Positions 28,380 through 35,983 of a DNA stretch of 35,983 bases are shown one piece after another (within the stretch, counting starts at the first letter, position 1; each line of letters opens with the position of its first letter). The translations under genes were made by a program, and so were the position numbers. The notes below the pieces were generated by a model. The model did not search any database. It was not told where the DNA came from and saw only the letters and a program-made list of their open reading frames with translations. Source of the DNA: Burkholderiaceae bacterium (lineage in GTDB: Bacteria; Pseudomonadota; Gammaproteobacteria; Burkholderiales; Burkholderiaceae_E); contig JAHYJF010000003.1 in assembly GCA_019428955.1 (NCBI GenBank), positions 1 to 35,983 of the forward strand, read 5' to 3'.

Positions 28380-29530
28380 CGCCGTCCTCCCAAGCGCGCC
28401 GCGATGCGCTCGAAGTAGGCGCCCAGCAGCGCGTGGTACTGCTCGTCATCGAGCAGGAACGCATCGTGGCCGTGGGGCGCATCGATGGCGGCGTAGGTGA
28501 CGTTGCAGTGATTGGCGACCAGCGCCTCGACGATCTCGCGGCTGCGCTGGGGCGCAAAGCGCCAGTCGGTGGTGAAGGATGCGACCAGGAAATCGGCCCG
28601 CGCCGGCGCCAGCGCCTGTTGCAGGCTGCCGCCGTGGTCGCGTGCCGGATCGAAGTAATCGAGCGCGCGGGTGATCAGCAGGTAGGTATTGGCGTCGAAG
28701 TAGGTCGAGAATTTCTCGCTCTGGTAGCGCAGGTAGGACTCGATTTCGAAATCGACGTCAAAGCTGAAGCTGTACTTTTCGTGGCGCATGGTCCGGCCAA
28801 ATTTCTCGGCCATCGCGTCGTCGGACAGGTAGGTGATGTGGCCGATCATCCGCGCCACCTGCAGGCCACGCCGCGGCACCACGCCGTAACGATAGAAGTG
28901 TCCGCCGTGGAACTCCGGGTCGGTGATGATAGCGCGCCGCGCCACCTCGTCGAAAGCGATGTTCTGCGCCGACAGGCGCGGCGCGGAGGCAATCACAACC
29001 GCGTTGGCAATGCGCAGCGGATAGAGATAACTCCAGGCCAGCGCCTGCATGCCGCCGAGGCTGCCGCCAATCACCGCCGCAAAGCGCTCGATGCCCAGCC
29101 GGTCGGCGAGCAGCGCCTGGGAATGCACCCAGTCCTCGACCGTCGCCACCGGGAAATCCGGCCCGTAGGGCTCGCCGGTGGCCGGGTTGGTCGACCCCGG
29201 CCCGGTGGACCCGAAGCAGCTGCCAAGGTTGTTGACGCCAATGACAAAGAAACGCTCGGTATCAACCGGCTTGCCGGGGCCAATCAGGTTGTCCCACCAG
29301 CCGAGGTTCTCGGGGTCGTCGGCGTAGGTCCCGGCAACATGGTGCGAGGCGTTGAGCGCATGGCAGACCAGCACCGCGTTGTCGCGCGCCGAGTTGAGCT
29401 CGCCATAGGTCTCGTAGGCCAGCTCGTAATTGGCGATCCGACCGCCGCCGCGCAGCGCGAGCTCGTCGTCGAAGCGCATCCGTTGCGCCTGGACCACACC
29501 GACCGAACCTTTGCCGCTATCGCCCACCAC
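28376..29530 (-). CDS. metX: Homoserine O-acyltransferase MetX
   Basis: A 384-residue alpha/beta-hydrolase-fold transferase that acylates homoserine with acetyl- or succinyl-CoA in methionine synthesis. Visible are [14 protein letters not shown], the nucleophile Ser in [12 protein letters not shown] (about 155) and the catalytic His in [10 protein letters not shown] near the C-terminus. In betaproteobacteria MetX proteins are often succinyltransferases, but the acyl donor cannot be decided by eye. The GTG at 29530, preceded by AGGCGG, gives the normal N-terminus; it lies 6 bp after the ptsI stop. Confidence 0.93.
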   Translation of the reverse strand: MVGDSGKGSVGVVQAQRMRFDDELALRGGGRIANYELAYETYGELNSARDNAVLVCHALNASHHVAGTYADDPENLGWWDNLIGPGKPVDTERFFVIGVNNLGSCFGSTGPGSTNPATGEPYGPDFPVATVEDWVHSQALLADRLGIERFAAVIGGSLGGMQALAWSYLYPLRIANAVVIASAPRLSAQNIAFDEVARRAIITDPEFHGGHFYRYGVVPRRGLQVARMIGHITYLSDDAMAEKFGRTMRHEKYSFSFDVDFEIESYLRYQSEKFSTYFDANTYLLITRALDYFDPARDHGGSLQQALAPARADFLVASFTTDWRFAPQRSREIVEALVANHCNVTYAAIDAPHGHDAFLLDDEQYHALLGAYFERIAARLGGRR

Positions 29531-29536
29531 TGCCGC

Positions 29537-31261
<1,725 letters not shown>

Positions 31262-31287
31262 CGTCTGACCTGTCATCCAGGAAGCGT

Positions 31288-31354
31288 GCGCCGGACCATC
31301 CGGCGCGACCTTCGAGCCGATAGCTTAGCCGATCGCCGTGCCGGTCCCGACCGG
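31288..31354 (-). promoter_or_regulatory. Two hairpins in the ptsH-ptsI gap
   Basis: GCGCCGGA-CCA-TCCGGCGC (31288-31306) is a perfect 8-bp stem with a 3-nt loop, and CCGGT-CCCG-ACCGG (31341-31354) a 5-bp stem with a 4-nt loop. They lie in the only long gap (122 bp) of an otherwise tightly packed operon, the first ending 26 nt before ptsI. Neither has a T-tract. They could stabilise RNA ends, attenuate or set EI levels. Confidence 0.4.
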
Positions 31355-31383
31355 AACCCTGCTATCGACCACGAATACCTTTC

Positions 31384-31668
31384 TCACTGCGCCTCACCCT
31401 CGCCGTCTTCATCGAAGCCGGCGGCAAACAGCTCGCAGACCGCCACCAGGGCGGCCGCTTCATCGGGACCATCGGCCTCGACCAGCAGCGTGCTGCCCTT
31501 GGCCGCCGCCAGCATCATCACCCCCATGATGCTCTTGGCATTGATCCGCCGACCCTTGCAGCTCAGCCATATCTCCGCCTGAAACTGCCCCGCCAGCCGG
31601 GTCAGTTTGGCCGAAGGCCGGGCATGCAGACCGAGCCGGTTGACCACCATCGTCTCGGCTTCAAGCAT
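31384..31668 (-). CDS. ptsH: Phosphocarrier protein HPr
   Basis: A 94-residue HPr. The phosphorylated His15 is in NRLGLHARPSAKL and the regulatory Ser46 in INAKSIMGVMML, the site used by HPr kinase in betaproteobacteria. The start at ATG 31668 gives the usual N-terminus and overlaps the end of the EIIA gene by 8 bp. The C-terminus has an acidic tail (GFDEDGEGEAQ). With no sugar-specific EIIBC in the window, it belongs to a regulatory PTS. Confidence 0.95.
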   Translation of the reverse strand: MLEAETMVVNRLGLHARPSAKLTRLAGQFQAEIWLSCKGRRINAKSIMGVMMLAAAKGSTLLVEADGPDEAAALVAVCELFAAGFDEDGEGEAQ

Positions 31669-32098
31669 CGTCTCGCCCGCTTCCGTCCTCTCCCTGCTGA
31701 CTGTATTGCTCCAGGCCGAGTTCGATGACGGCGCCACGCCCGGCATCGATGAGCAGGTCCACCAGTTCGGGCAGGTCCGCCCCGCGGCGGCGCCCCAGAG
31801 CCTTCACCAGCATCGGCAGGCTCACGCCCGAGATCACCGCCACCTGGCGCAGGCACGCCAGGCGGGTGGCGATCCGCGCCGGCGTGGCGCCGTAGAGATC
31901 GGTGAACACCACCGCACCGCCGCCATCGTTGGTGCGAGCCAGCAGGTAGCGCGCCGCCTCCAGAGCCGCCTCAGGGTCCTCGTCCGGAATCACATCGAGC
32001 GCCGCGAACTGCTTGGGCAATTCGCCGAAGACGTGCCGAGTGCAGTTGACCAGCGCCGTGGCCAGCGGCGCATGGGCGATGACCAGCACGCTGATCAT
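31661..32098 (-). CDS. PTS EIIA component, mannose family
   Basis: A 145-residue EIIA of the mannose/fructose/sorbose family. The phosphorylated His9 lies in VLVIAHAPLA; DLYGATPARIA and VSLPMLVKAL follow, as in EIIA-Man. It accepts phosphate from HPr. In betaproteobacteria such stand-alone EIIA proteins serve regulation rather than sugar import. ATG 32098 overlaps the gshB stop (ATGA), so translation is coupled. The C-terminal QYSQQGEDGSGRDDA is low-complexity. Confidence 0.93.
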   Translation of the reverse strand: MISVLVIAHAPLATALVNCTRHVFGELPKQFAALDVIPDEDPEAALEAARYLLARTNDGGGAVVFTDLYGATPARIATRLACLRQVAVISGVSLPMLVKALGRRRGADLPELVDLLIDAGRGAVIELGLEQYSQQGEDGSGRDDA

Positions 32099-33042
32099 CG
32101 CGCGACCGCCGCCTCCAGCGCCGTGACGAATTGTGCGGCGACGTCGTAGCCAGTCTGCTGGGTGATTTCCTGGAAACAGGTCGGGCTGGTGACATTGATT
32201 TCGGTCAGGCATCCCCCGATCACGTCGAGCCCGACCAGCAGCAAGCCGCGCTCCCACAGCGGCTGGGCGAGCGCCTCGGCGATCTCGCGGTCACGCGCCG
32301 ACAGTGGCTGGGCGCGGGCGGTGCCGCCGGCGGCCAGGTTGCCGCGCGACTCACCTTCTTGCGGGATGCGAGCCAGGCAGAAGGGCACCACCGCGCCAGC
32401 AATCAGCAGGATGCGCTTGTCGCCTGCGCTGATCTCGGGGAGGTAGCGCTGCGCCATCACCGAGCGCGCGCCAAACTGGTTCATGGTCTCGATGATCACC
32501 GACAGGTTGGCATCGCCCTCGCGCGCCTGGAAGATCGAGGTGCCACCCATGCCGTCGAGCAGCTTGAAGATCGCCTGCCCATGTTCCTTGACAAAGGCAC
32601 GCAGCCGCTTGGGATCGCGGGTGACTATGGTCTGGGCCGCAAACTGCGGGAATTCGGTGATTGCCAGCTTCTCGTTGTGATCGCGGATCGCGCGTGGATC
32701 GTTGAACACCCGCGCACCCTGCGCCACGGCGCGTTCGAGCAGCATCGTCGCGTAAAGGTACTCGAGGTCGAAGGGCGGGTCCTTGCGCATCAGCGTCGCG
32801 TCGAAGTGCTGCAGCGGCTGTTCGTCAGGATCAGCCAGCCGGTACCAGTCGTCGTGGCCCATGCCCTGGAGTTCCAGTCTGGTAGCCGCGACGCAGACTT
32901 GCGCGCCATCGAACCACAATTCGCCCGGCCCGCAGACGTGAATCTCGTGACCACGCTCGCCGGCGGCAACCATCATGGCGTAGCTGGTGTCCTTGTAGGT
33001 CTTGATCTGCGGCAGCGGATCGAGAATGAGCAGGACGCGCAT
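32095..33042 (-). CDS. gshB: Glutathione synthetase
   Basis: A 315-residue ATP-grasp ligase that joins gamma-glutamylcysteine and glycine. It starts MRVLLILDPLPQIKTYKDTSYAMM, as in the E. coli enzyme (316 residues), with PPFDLEYLYAT, LLDGMGGTSIF (ATP-binding loop), RYLPEISAGDKRILLI and LDVIGGCLTEINVTSPT. GAAGGAG lies 6 nt before ATG 33042. It is the first gene of the gshB-EIIA-ptsH-ptsI-metX-metW operon. gshA, often beside gshB, is not present upstream. Confidence 0.96.
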   Translation of the reverse strand: MRVLLILDPLPQIKTYKDTSYAMMVAAGERGHEIHVCGPGELWFDGAQVCVAATRLELQGMGHDDWYRLADPDEQPLQHFDATLMRKDPPFDLEYLYATMLLERAVAQGARVFNDPRAIRDHNEKLAITEFPQFAAQTIVTRDPKRLRAFVKEHGQAIFKLLDGMGGTSIFQAREGDANLSVIIETMNQFGARSVMAQRYLPEISAGDKRILLIAGAVVPFCLARIPQEGESRGNLAAGGTARAQPLSARDREIAEALAQPLWERGLLLVGLDVIGGCLTEINVTSPTCFQEITQQTGYDVAAQFVTALEAAVAR

Positions 33043-33454
33043 CGGCGGCTCCTTCGAACGGCGGAAATCCGGGCGGCAATCTGGTGCTTCGCCCCGGTCG
33101 TGCGCACGCGCTGGGTGCGAGCCGCGATTTTAGCCCAGCACGCCGCCGGAACCGCGAATGGAAATGGGAGAAGGCCACGGAGGCGGTCAGCAGTGGCGCC
33201 CGGCTGCCAGGCGTTGGGGCAGGCCACGGTCGGACCCGTCGCGAGGCACCTAGGACCACAACGCAGCAGTTGACGGTTGCGCCGCCTCAGGAGATCGGAA
33301 CCGCCTCGACCTACGATCCGCAAGTTATCAGCCGATCAACTGGCTCTGATAAAAGGGGCAGTTCATTTCGAGCGGGCGATGGCAAGTAGAGTAATTGATT
33401 GGATAAAAGTCAATATTTTGTAACTTTGGCGGAAATATTTCATCCGAATATATT
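33043..33454. other. 412-bp non-coding region at a base-composition boundary
   Basis: No gene was recognised between gshB and the urtE-like gene. The left half is GC-rich and must hold the gshB promoter; a TAAAAT -10 candidate lies at 33132-33127 on the minus strand, about 90 bp before gshB. From about 33300 the DNA becomes AT-rich; bases 33421-33480 contain 20 G or C of 60. A 10-bp palindrome GAAATATTTC follows the urtE-like stop. A short plus-strand open frame (33084-33389) shows no family features. The region may be the scar of an insertion. Confidence 0.55.
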
Positions 33455-34156
33455 CTATATCGCCAGATATTCCTTCATGATATTAGAGTTCGACAGCTCA
33501 TGAGGAGACCCTTCTGCCACTATACCGCCCTTTTCTATTATCAAACACCGTTTTGCCATCTTAAATACCATGGGCACATTCTGCTCGACTATTATGATAG
33601 TCATTTTCTGGCGTTGATTAATTTCTACCAAGATCTCTGCGATCTGCGCAACAATCGATGGCATTATGCCATCCGAAGGTTCATCGAGCAGCATAAGCGT
33701 GGGATTGGCCATAAGCCCTCGCCCAATAGCTAACATCTGTTGCTCTCCTCCGCTCATCGTACCGGCTTGTTGACCCATTCGCTCCTCTAAGCGCGGGAAA
33801 TAGCCAAATACTTCACTTAGGCGATCTTTGTCGCCACGACCTGCAGCAATTCGCCCCATCTCCAGATTCTCAGCAACTGTCATCTGTGGGAATACGCCGC
33901 GTCCTTGCACAATCGTCGTGAATCCACATCTTGCCCGTTCGTAAGGCTTCAAGGCAGTGACGTCTTGTCCCTCGAAAGAGATGGAGCCCACGGATGGCTT
34001 AATTAGGCCAGCCAAACACCGGATCAAGGTTGTCTTGCCCATTCCGTTTCGGCCGAGAATTCCTATTATTTCACCAGCGCCGACGCGAAATGAAACATCA
34101 CGTAGTACAGTGATGTCTCCGTAACCAGCTGTCAAATTGTCAGCTTTTAGAGCCAA
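33455..34156 (-). CDS. Branched-chain/urea-type ABC transporter ATP-binding protein (UrtE/LivF-like)
   Basis: A 233-residue HAAT-family ATPase. Walker A is GRNGMGKTT (about 35), the Q-loop reads IVQGRGVFPQMTV, the signature MSGGEQQMLAIGRGL and Walker B LMLLDEPSDG. The PYERAR segment and GRNG Walker A resemble urea-transporter UrtE more than LivF. The only possible start is TTG 34156, 4 bp after the upstream stop, because an in-frame TAG precedes it. Its GC content is visibly lower than that of the genes left of 33 kb. Confidence 0.88.
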   Translation of the reverse strand: MALKADNLTAGYGDITVLRDVSFRVGAGEIIGILGRNGMGKTTLIRCLAGLIKPSVGSISFEGQDVTALKPYERARCGFTTIVQGRGVFPQMTVAENLEMGRIAAGRGDKDRLSEVFGYFPRLEERMGQQAGTMSGGEQQMLAIGRGLMANPTLMLLDEPSDGIMPSIVAQIAEILVEINQRQKMTIIIVEQNVPMVFKMAKRCLIIEKGGIVAEGSPHELSNSNIMKEYLAI

Positions 34157-34159
34157 TTT

Positions 34160-34879
34160 CTAGTGCCCAAGATAACTATCGCGCACCATTTCATTGCGCG
34201 AGATTTCGTCGTAATTACCGTGGGCAACAACTCGCCCCATGTGTAGAACGGTGATCGGAGCTTCCAGGTCGCGTATGAAATTAATGTCGTGCTCTATGAT
34301 GATCGCCGATAAGGACAGTTCCTGAGCGAGCGACCGCACCAGTTCTCCGGTGGAATGCGTTTCCTCGGCCGTCATACCAGCGGTAGGTTCATCTAGCAAC
34401 ATCAAGTCGGCATCGTTGCCGATGAGCAGTCCCACCTCCAGCCACTGCCTCTGACCGTGGGATAGCATCGAAGTGAGTTGGTGAGTTTGTTCTGAGAGCC
34501 GCACTAGTTCGAGCACTTCGCGCACACGTGCATGACGGCGATGTTTGGGACGCGAGGTCCCGAGTACCGCAAGCTCGATGTTTTCGTAAACAGTTAGACG
34601 ATTGAACACGGAAGGGGTCTGGAATTTGCGAGCGATCCCGAGTCGCGCGCGTTCAACCAACGGCATCTTTGTAATATCTTCACCGCGAAACCATACGTGG
34701 CCGGAAGTGGGCTGCAGGTGTCCGGAAATCATGCTCAAGAAGGTGGTCTTACCAGCGCCATTGGGTCCGATTACGCAGCGAATCTCACCAGCGAAAATTT
34801 CAAAGTCCACATCCTCGTTGGCCGTAAGCCCCTTGAATCGCTTGGTAAGGTGTTCGGTGCGTAGCAATTGGGCGGCCAT
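34160..34879 (-). CDS. Urea-type ABC transporter ATP-binding protein (UrtD-like)
   Basis: A 239-residue ATPase with Walker [10 protein letters not shown] (about 37-45), ARKFQTPSVF (Q-loop) and LSHGQRQWLEVGLLIGNDADLMLLDEPTAGMTAEET. The signature SHGQ-QWLE in place of the usual LSGGQ is characteristic of UrtD, the urea-transporter subunit, and separates it from LivG. It works with the UrtE- and UrtC-like proteins encoded beside it. The ATG at 34879 lies 4 bp after the permease stop, with GGGGGCTGA upstream. Short-chain amides or other urea-like compounds are alternative substrates, since no urease gene is visible. Confidence 0.88.
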   Translation of the reverse strand: MAAQLLRTEHLTKRFKGLTANEDVDFEIFAGEIRCVIGPNGAGKTTFLSMISGHLQPTSGHVWFRGEDITKMPLVERARLGIARKFQTPSVFNRLTVYENIELAVLGTSRPKHRRHARVREVLELVRLSEQTHQLTSMLSHGQRQWLEVGLLIGNDADLMLLDEPTAGMTAEETHSTGELVRSLAQELSLSAIIIEHDINFIRDLEAPITVLHMGRVVAHGNYDEISRNEMVRDSYLGH

Positions 34880-34883
34880 GTGA

Positions 34884-35900
34884 TCAGCCCCCTATGCGCG
34901 CCGAGAAACGATTCACCGCTCCCGCAATACCGCCACGGAAGAATGCGACCACGACGACGAACGACACTCCGAGCACCAGCTGCCAATATTGCGGTGTAAC
35001 TGCGCTAAGAGCGTTAGATAAGGACGAGACCAGAATCCCACCCAATAAAGCGCCAAGAAGAGAACTGCGGCCCGCGATCGCCACCCAAACCACTACCTCT
35101 GTGGAAAACAGGACGCCCGCCAAGGATGGTGCCACGAAGGCTGCGTGGGTACCGTATAGTGCCCCAGCCAGGCATGCGATGCCCGCCGAGATCGCAAAGG
35201 TCGCTGTCTTGTATAGAGGGACCTTAAAGCCGAGAGACTGGGTGCGATCCTCGTTTTCCCGTATACCAGCAAGGACCTTGCCGAATTTCGCTCGGGTGAT
35301 CCAGCGGAGGAAGAAATAGGCCACCGCTACAAAAACCAGTATCACGTAGTAGATGCTCTCGTCCGACTCTAGTGGTAACTTCCACTCCCAGAGCGAGAGT
35401 TCCATACGTGGAATGAACATCCCGTTCCAGCCCCCGGTGATCTGTGATTGCCCCACGGCAATCTGCTCAACAATTATTGAAAGCGCTAACGTAACAATCA
35501 CGAAGTACGAGTCGCGCACTCCAGCGCTGAACAAAAAGTAACCTACGCCACCGGCAATTACGATGCCGACCACCATGCTGATGAACAGTCCAAGATAGGC
35601 CGCGTTTATCCCGAGCTCACCGGCGTGTTGGATGCATAGGCCCATGGTGTAGGCGCCCAGCGCGAAGAAACCGGCTTGCCCGAAGCTCAGCATGCCGCAG
35701 AAACCCCAGACAAGGGCAAGCGACATAGCTAGGACACCGAACAGCATGTACTGCGGAAGAATGTAGATCACGTACCCGGATATCAGGAGTGGCAGACTCG
35801 TTAGAAGTCCAAATACGATGATTGCGACCACTGGTTCGCGCAACAACCGAGCCCGCAGTAGCAGTCCAGGATGTGCGTGTGGTTTCCGCGCCTCTTTCAT
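34884..35900 (-). CDS. Branched-chain/urea-type ABC transporter permease (UrtC/LivM-like)
   Basis: A 338-residue inner-membrane permease of the LivM/UrtC type with roughly ten hydrophobic segments. The conserved LVWGFCGMLSFGQAGFFALGAY (near 65-85) and the cytoplasmic loop RAKFGKVLAGIRENEDRTQSLGFKV, which contacts the ATPases, are clear. It ends with FFRGGIAGAVNRF. The ATG at 35900 overlaps the stop of the preceding permease gene (ATGA). The N-terminal 20 residues are basic and His-rich. Confidence 0.9.
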   Translation of the reverse strand: MKEARKPHAHPGLLLRARLLREPVVAIIVFGLLTSLPLLISGYVIYILPQYMLFGVLAMSLALVWGFCGMLSFGQAGFFALGAYTMGLCIQHAGELGINAAYLGLFISMVVGIVIAGGVGYFLFSAGVRDSYFVIVTLALSIIVEQIAVGQSQITGGWNGMFIPRMELSLWEWKLPLESDESIYYVILVFVAVAYFFLRWITRAKFGKVLAGIRENEDRTQSLGFKVPLYKTATFAISAGIACLAGALYGTHAAFVAPSLAGVLFSTEVVVWVAIAGRSSLLGALLGGILVSSLSNALSAVTPQYWQLVLGVSFVVVVAFFRGGIAGAVNRFSARIGG

Positions 35901-35983
35901 CGGTTGGTCACCACTCCCTGGGGACGAAAACGCAGGATCAGGATAGCCAGCGCGAACACGATCGTTTGTGCCACAACCTGGCT
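35897..35983 (-). CDS. Branched-chain/urea-type ABC permease (UrtB/LivH-like), C-terminal end
   Basis: Only the last 28 codons are in the window; the gene enters from the right edge. The peptide VFALAILILRFRPQGVVTNR is the usual end of LivH/UrtB permeases (last membrane helix, then the RPxG motif). Its TGA overlaps the ATG of the next permease gene, so the order is urtB-C-D-E-like. Confidence 0.8.
   Translation of the reverse strand, partial: SQVVAQTIVFALAILILRFRPQGVVTNR

Noticed and set aside
33084-33389. 101-codon plus-strand frame, considered as an IS remnant
   Set aside because: No transposase motif and no terminal inverted repeats could be seen.

Overview
The window is high-GC DNA of proteobacterial, most likely betaproteobacterial, type (Rhodocyclales/Burkholderiales-like). 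This rests on the gshB / EIIA-Man / ptsH / ptsI operon, metX-metW, the fused acyl-CoA mutase icmF, EttA and branched-chain-type ABC genes paired with an acyl-CoA ligase. No rRNA, tRNA, CRISPR array or intact insertion sequence was seen. All statements come from reading the sequence; no search was run.

Layout. 1-3.2 kb: end of a LivG-type ATPase gene and an acyl-CoA synthetase (minus), divergent from a Crp/Fnr regulator whose start lies in a 15-bp tandem repeat with four in-frame ATGs and whose promoter holds a TGTCA-N6-TGACA palindrome. 3.2-5.6 kb: 3-hydroxyacyl-CoA dehydrogenase and a secreted ethylbenzene-dehydrogenase-related cytochrome with one CXXCH and one CX3CH motif, closed by a strong terminator. 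5.7-9.5 kb: PLP-dependent threonine/serine dehydratase, SrkA-like kinase, EttA. 9.5-12.4 kb: a reductive-dehalogenase-like cobalamin/Fe-S protein with an internal duplication, divergent from an orphan NarL/LuxR response regulator. 12.4-19.2 kb: SDR, glutathione reductase, UPF0149 protein, a frameshifted beta-carbonic anhydrase, a UvrD/Rep helicase with a LexA-like box, and a tandem universal stress protein.

19.2-20.9 kb is a decayed ornithine/arginine locus: an Lrp remnant and an ornithine aminotransferase remnant lie back to back with both 5' ends and the intergenic region missing, rocD also carries a nonsense codon, and the following dimethylargininase-like gene is truncated. 20.9-23.4 kb holds a rare-looking AHSA1-GST fusion and a secreted protein whose twin-arginine signal is cut off from its best start by a stop codon. 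23.5-27.8 kb: icmF divergent from an unusual crotonase, with a perfect 20-bp palindrome between them. 27.8-33.0 kb: a tight minus-strand operon gshB - EIIA - ptsH - ptsI - metX - metW. 33.0-33.45 kb is non-coding and marks a drop in GC; beyond it lies a urtBCDE-like ABC transporter cluster of different base composition.

The strongest candidate for new biology is the reductive-dehalogenase-like protein with its divergent orphan regulator. It lacks a Tat signal and a membrane anchor and carries a degenerate N-terminal copy of the cobalamin-binding module, the architecture of oxygen-tolerant catabolic dehalogenases. Next are the AHSA1-GST fusion, the repeat-borne start codons of the Crp-like gene, and the lrp/rocD deletion scar.
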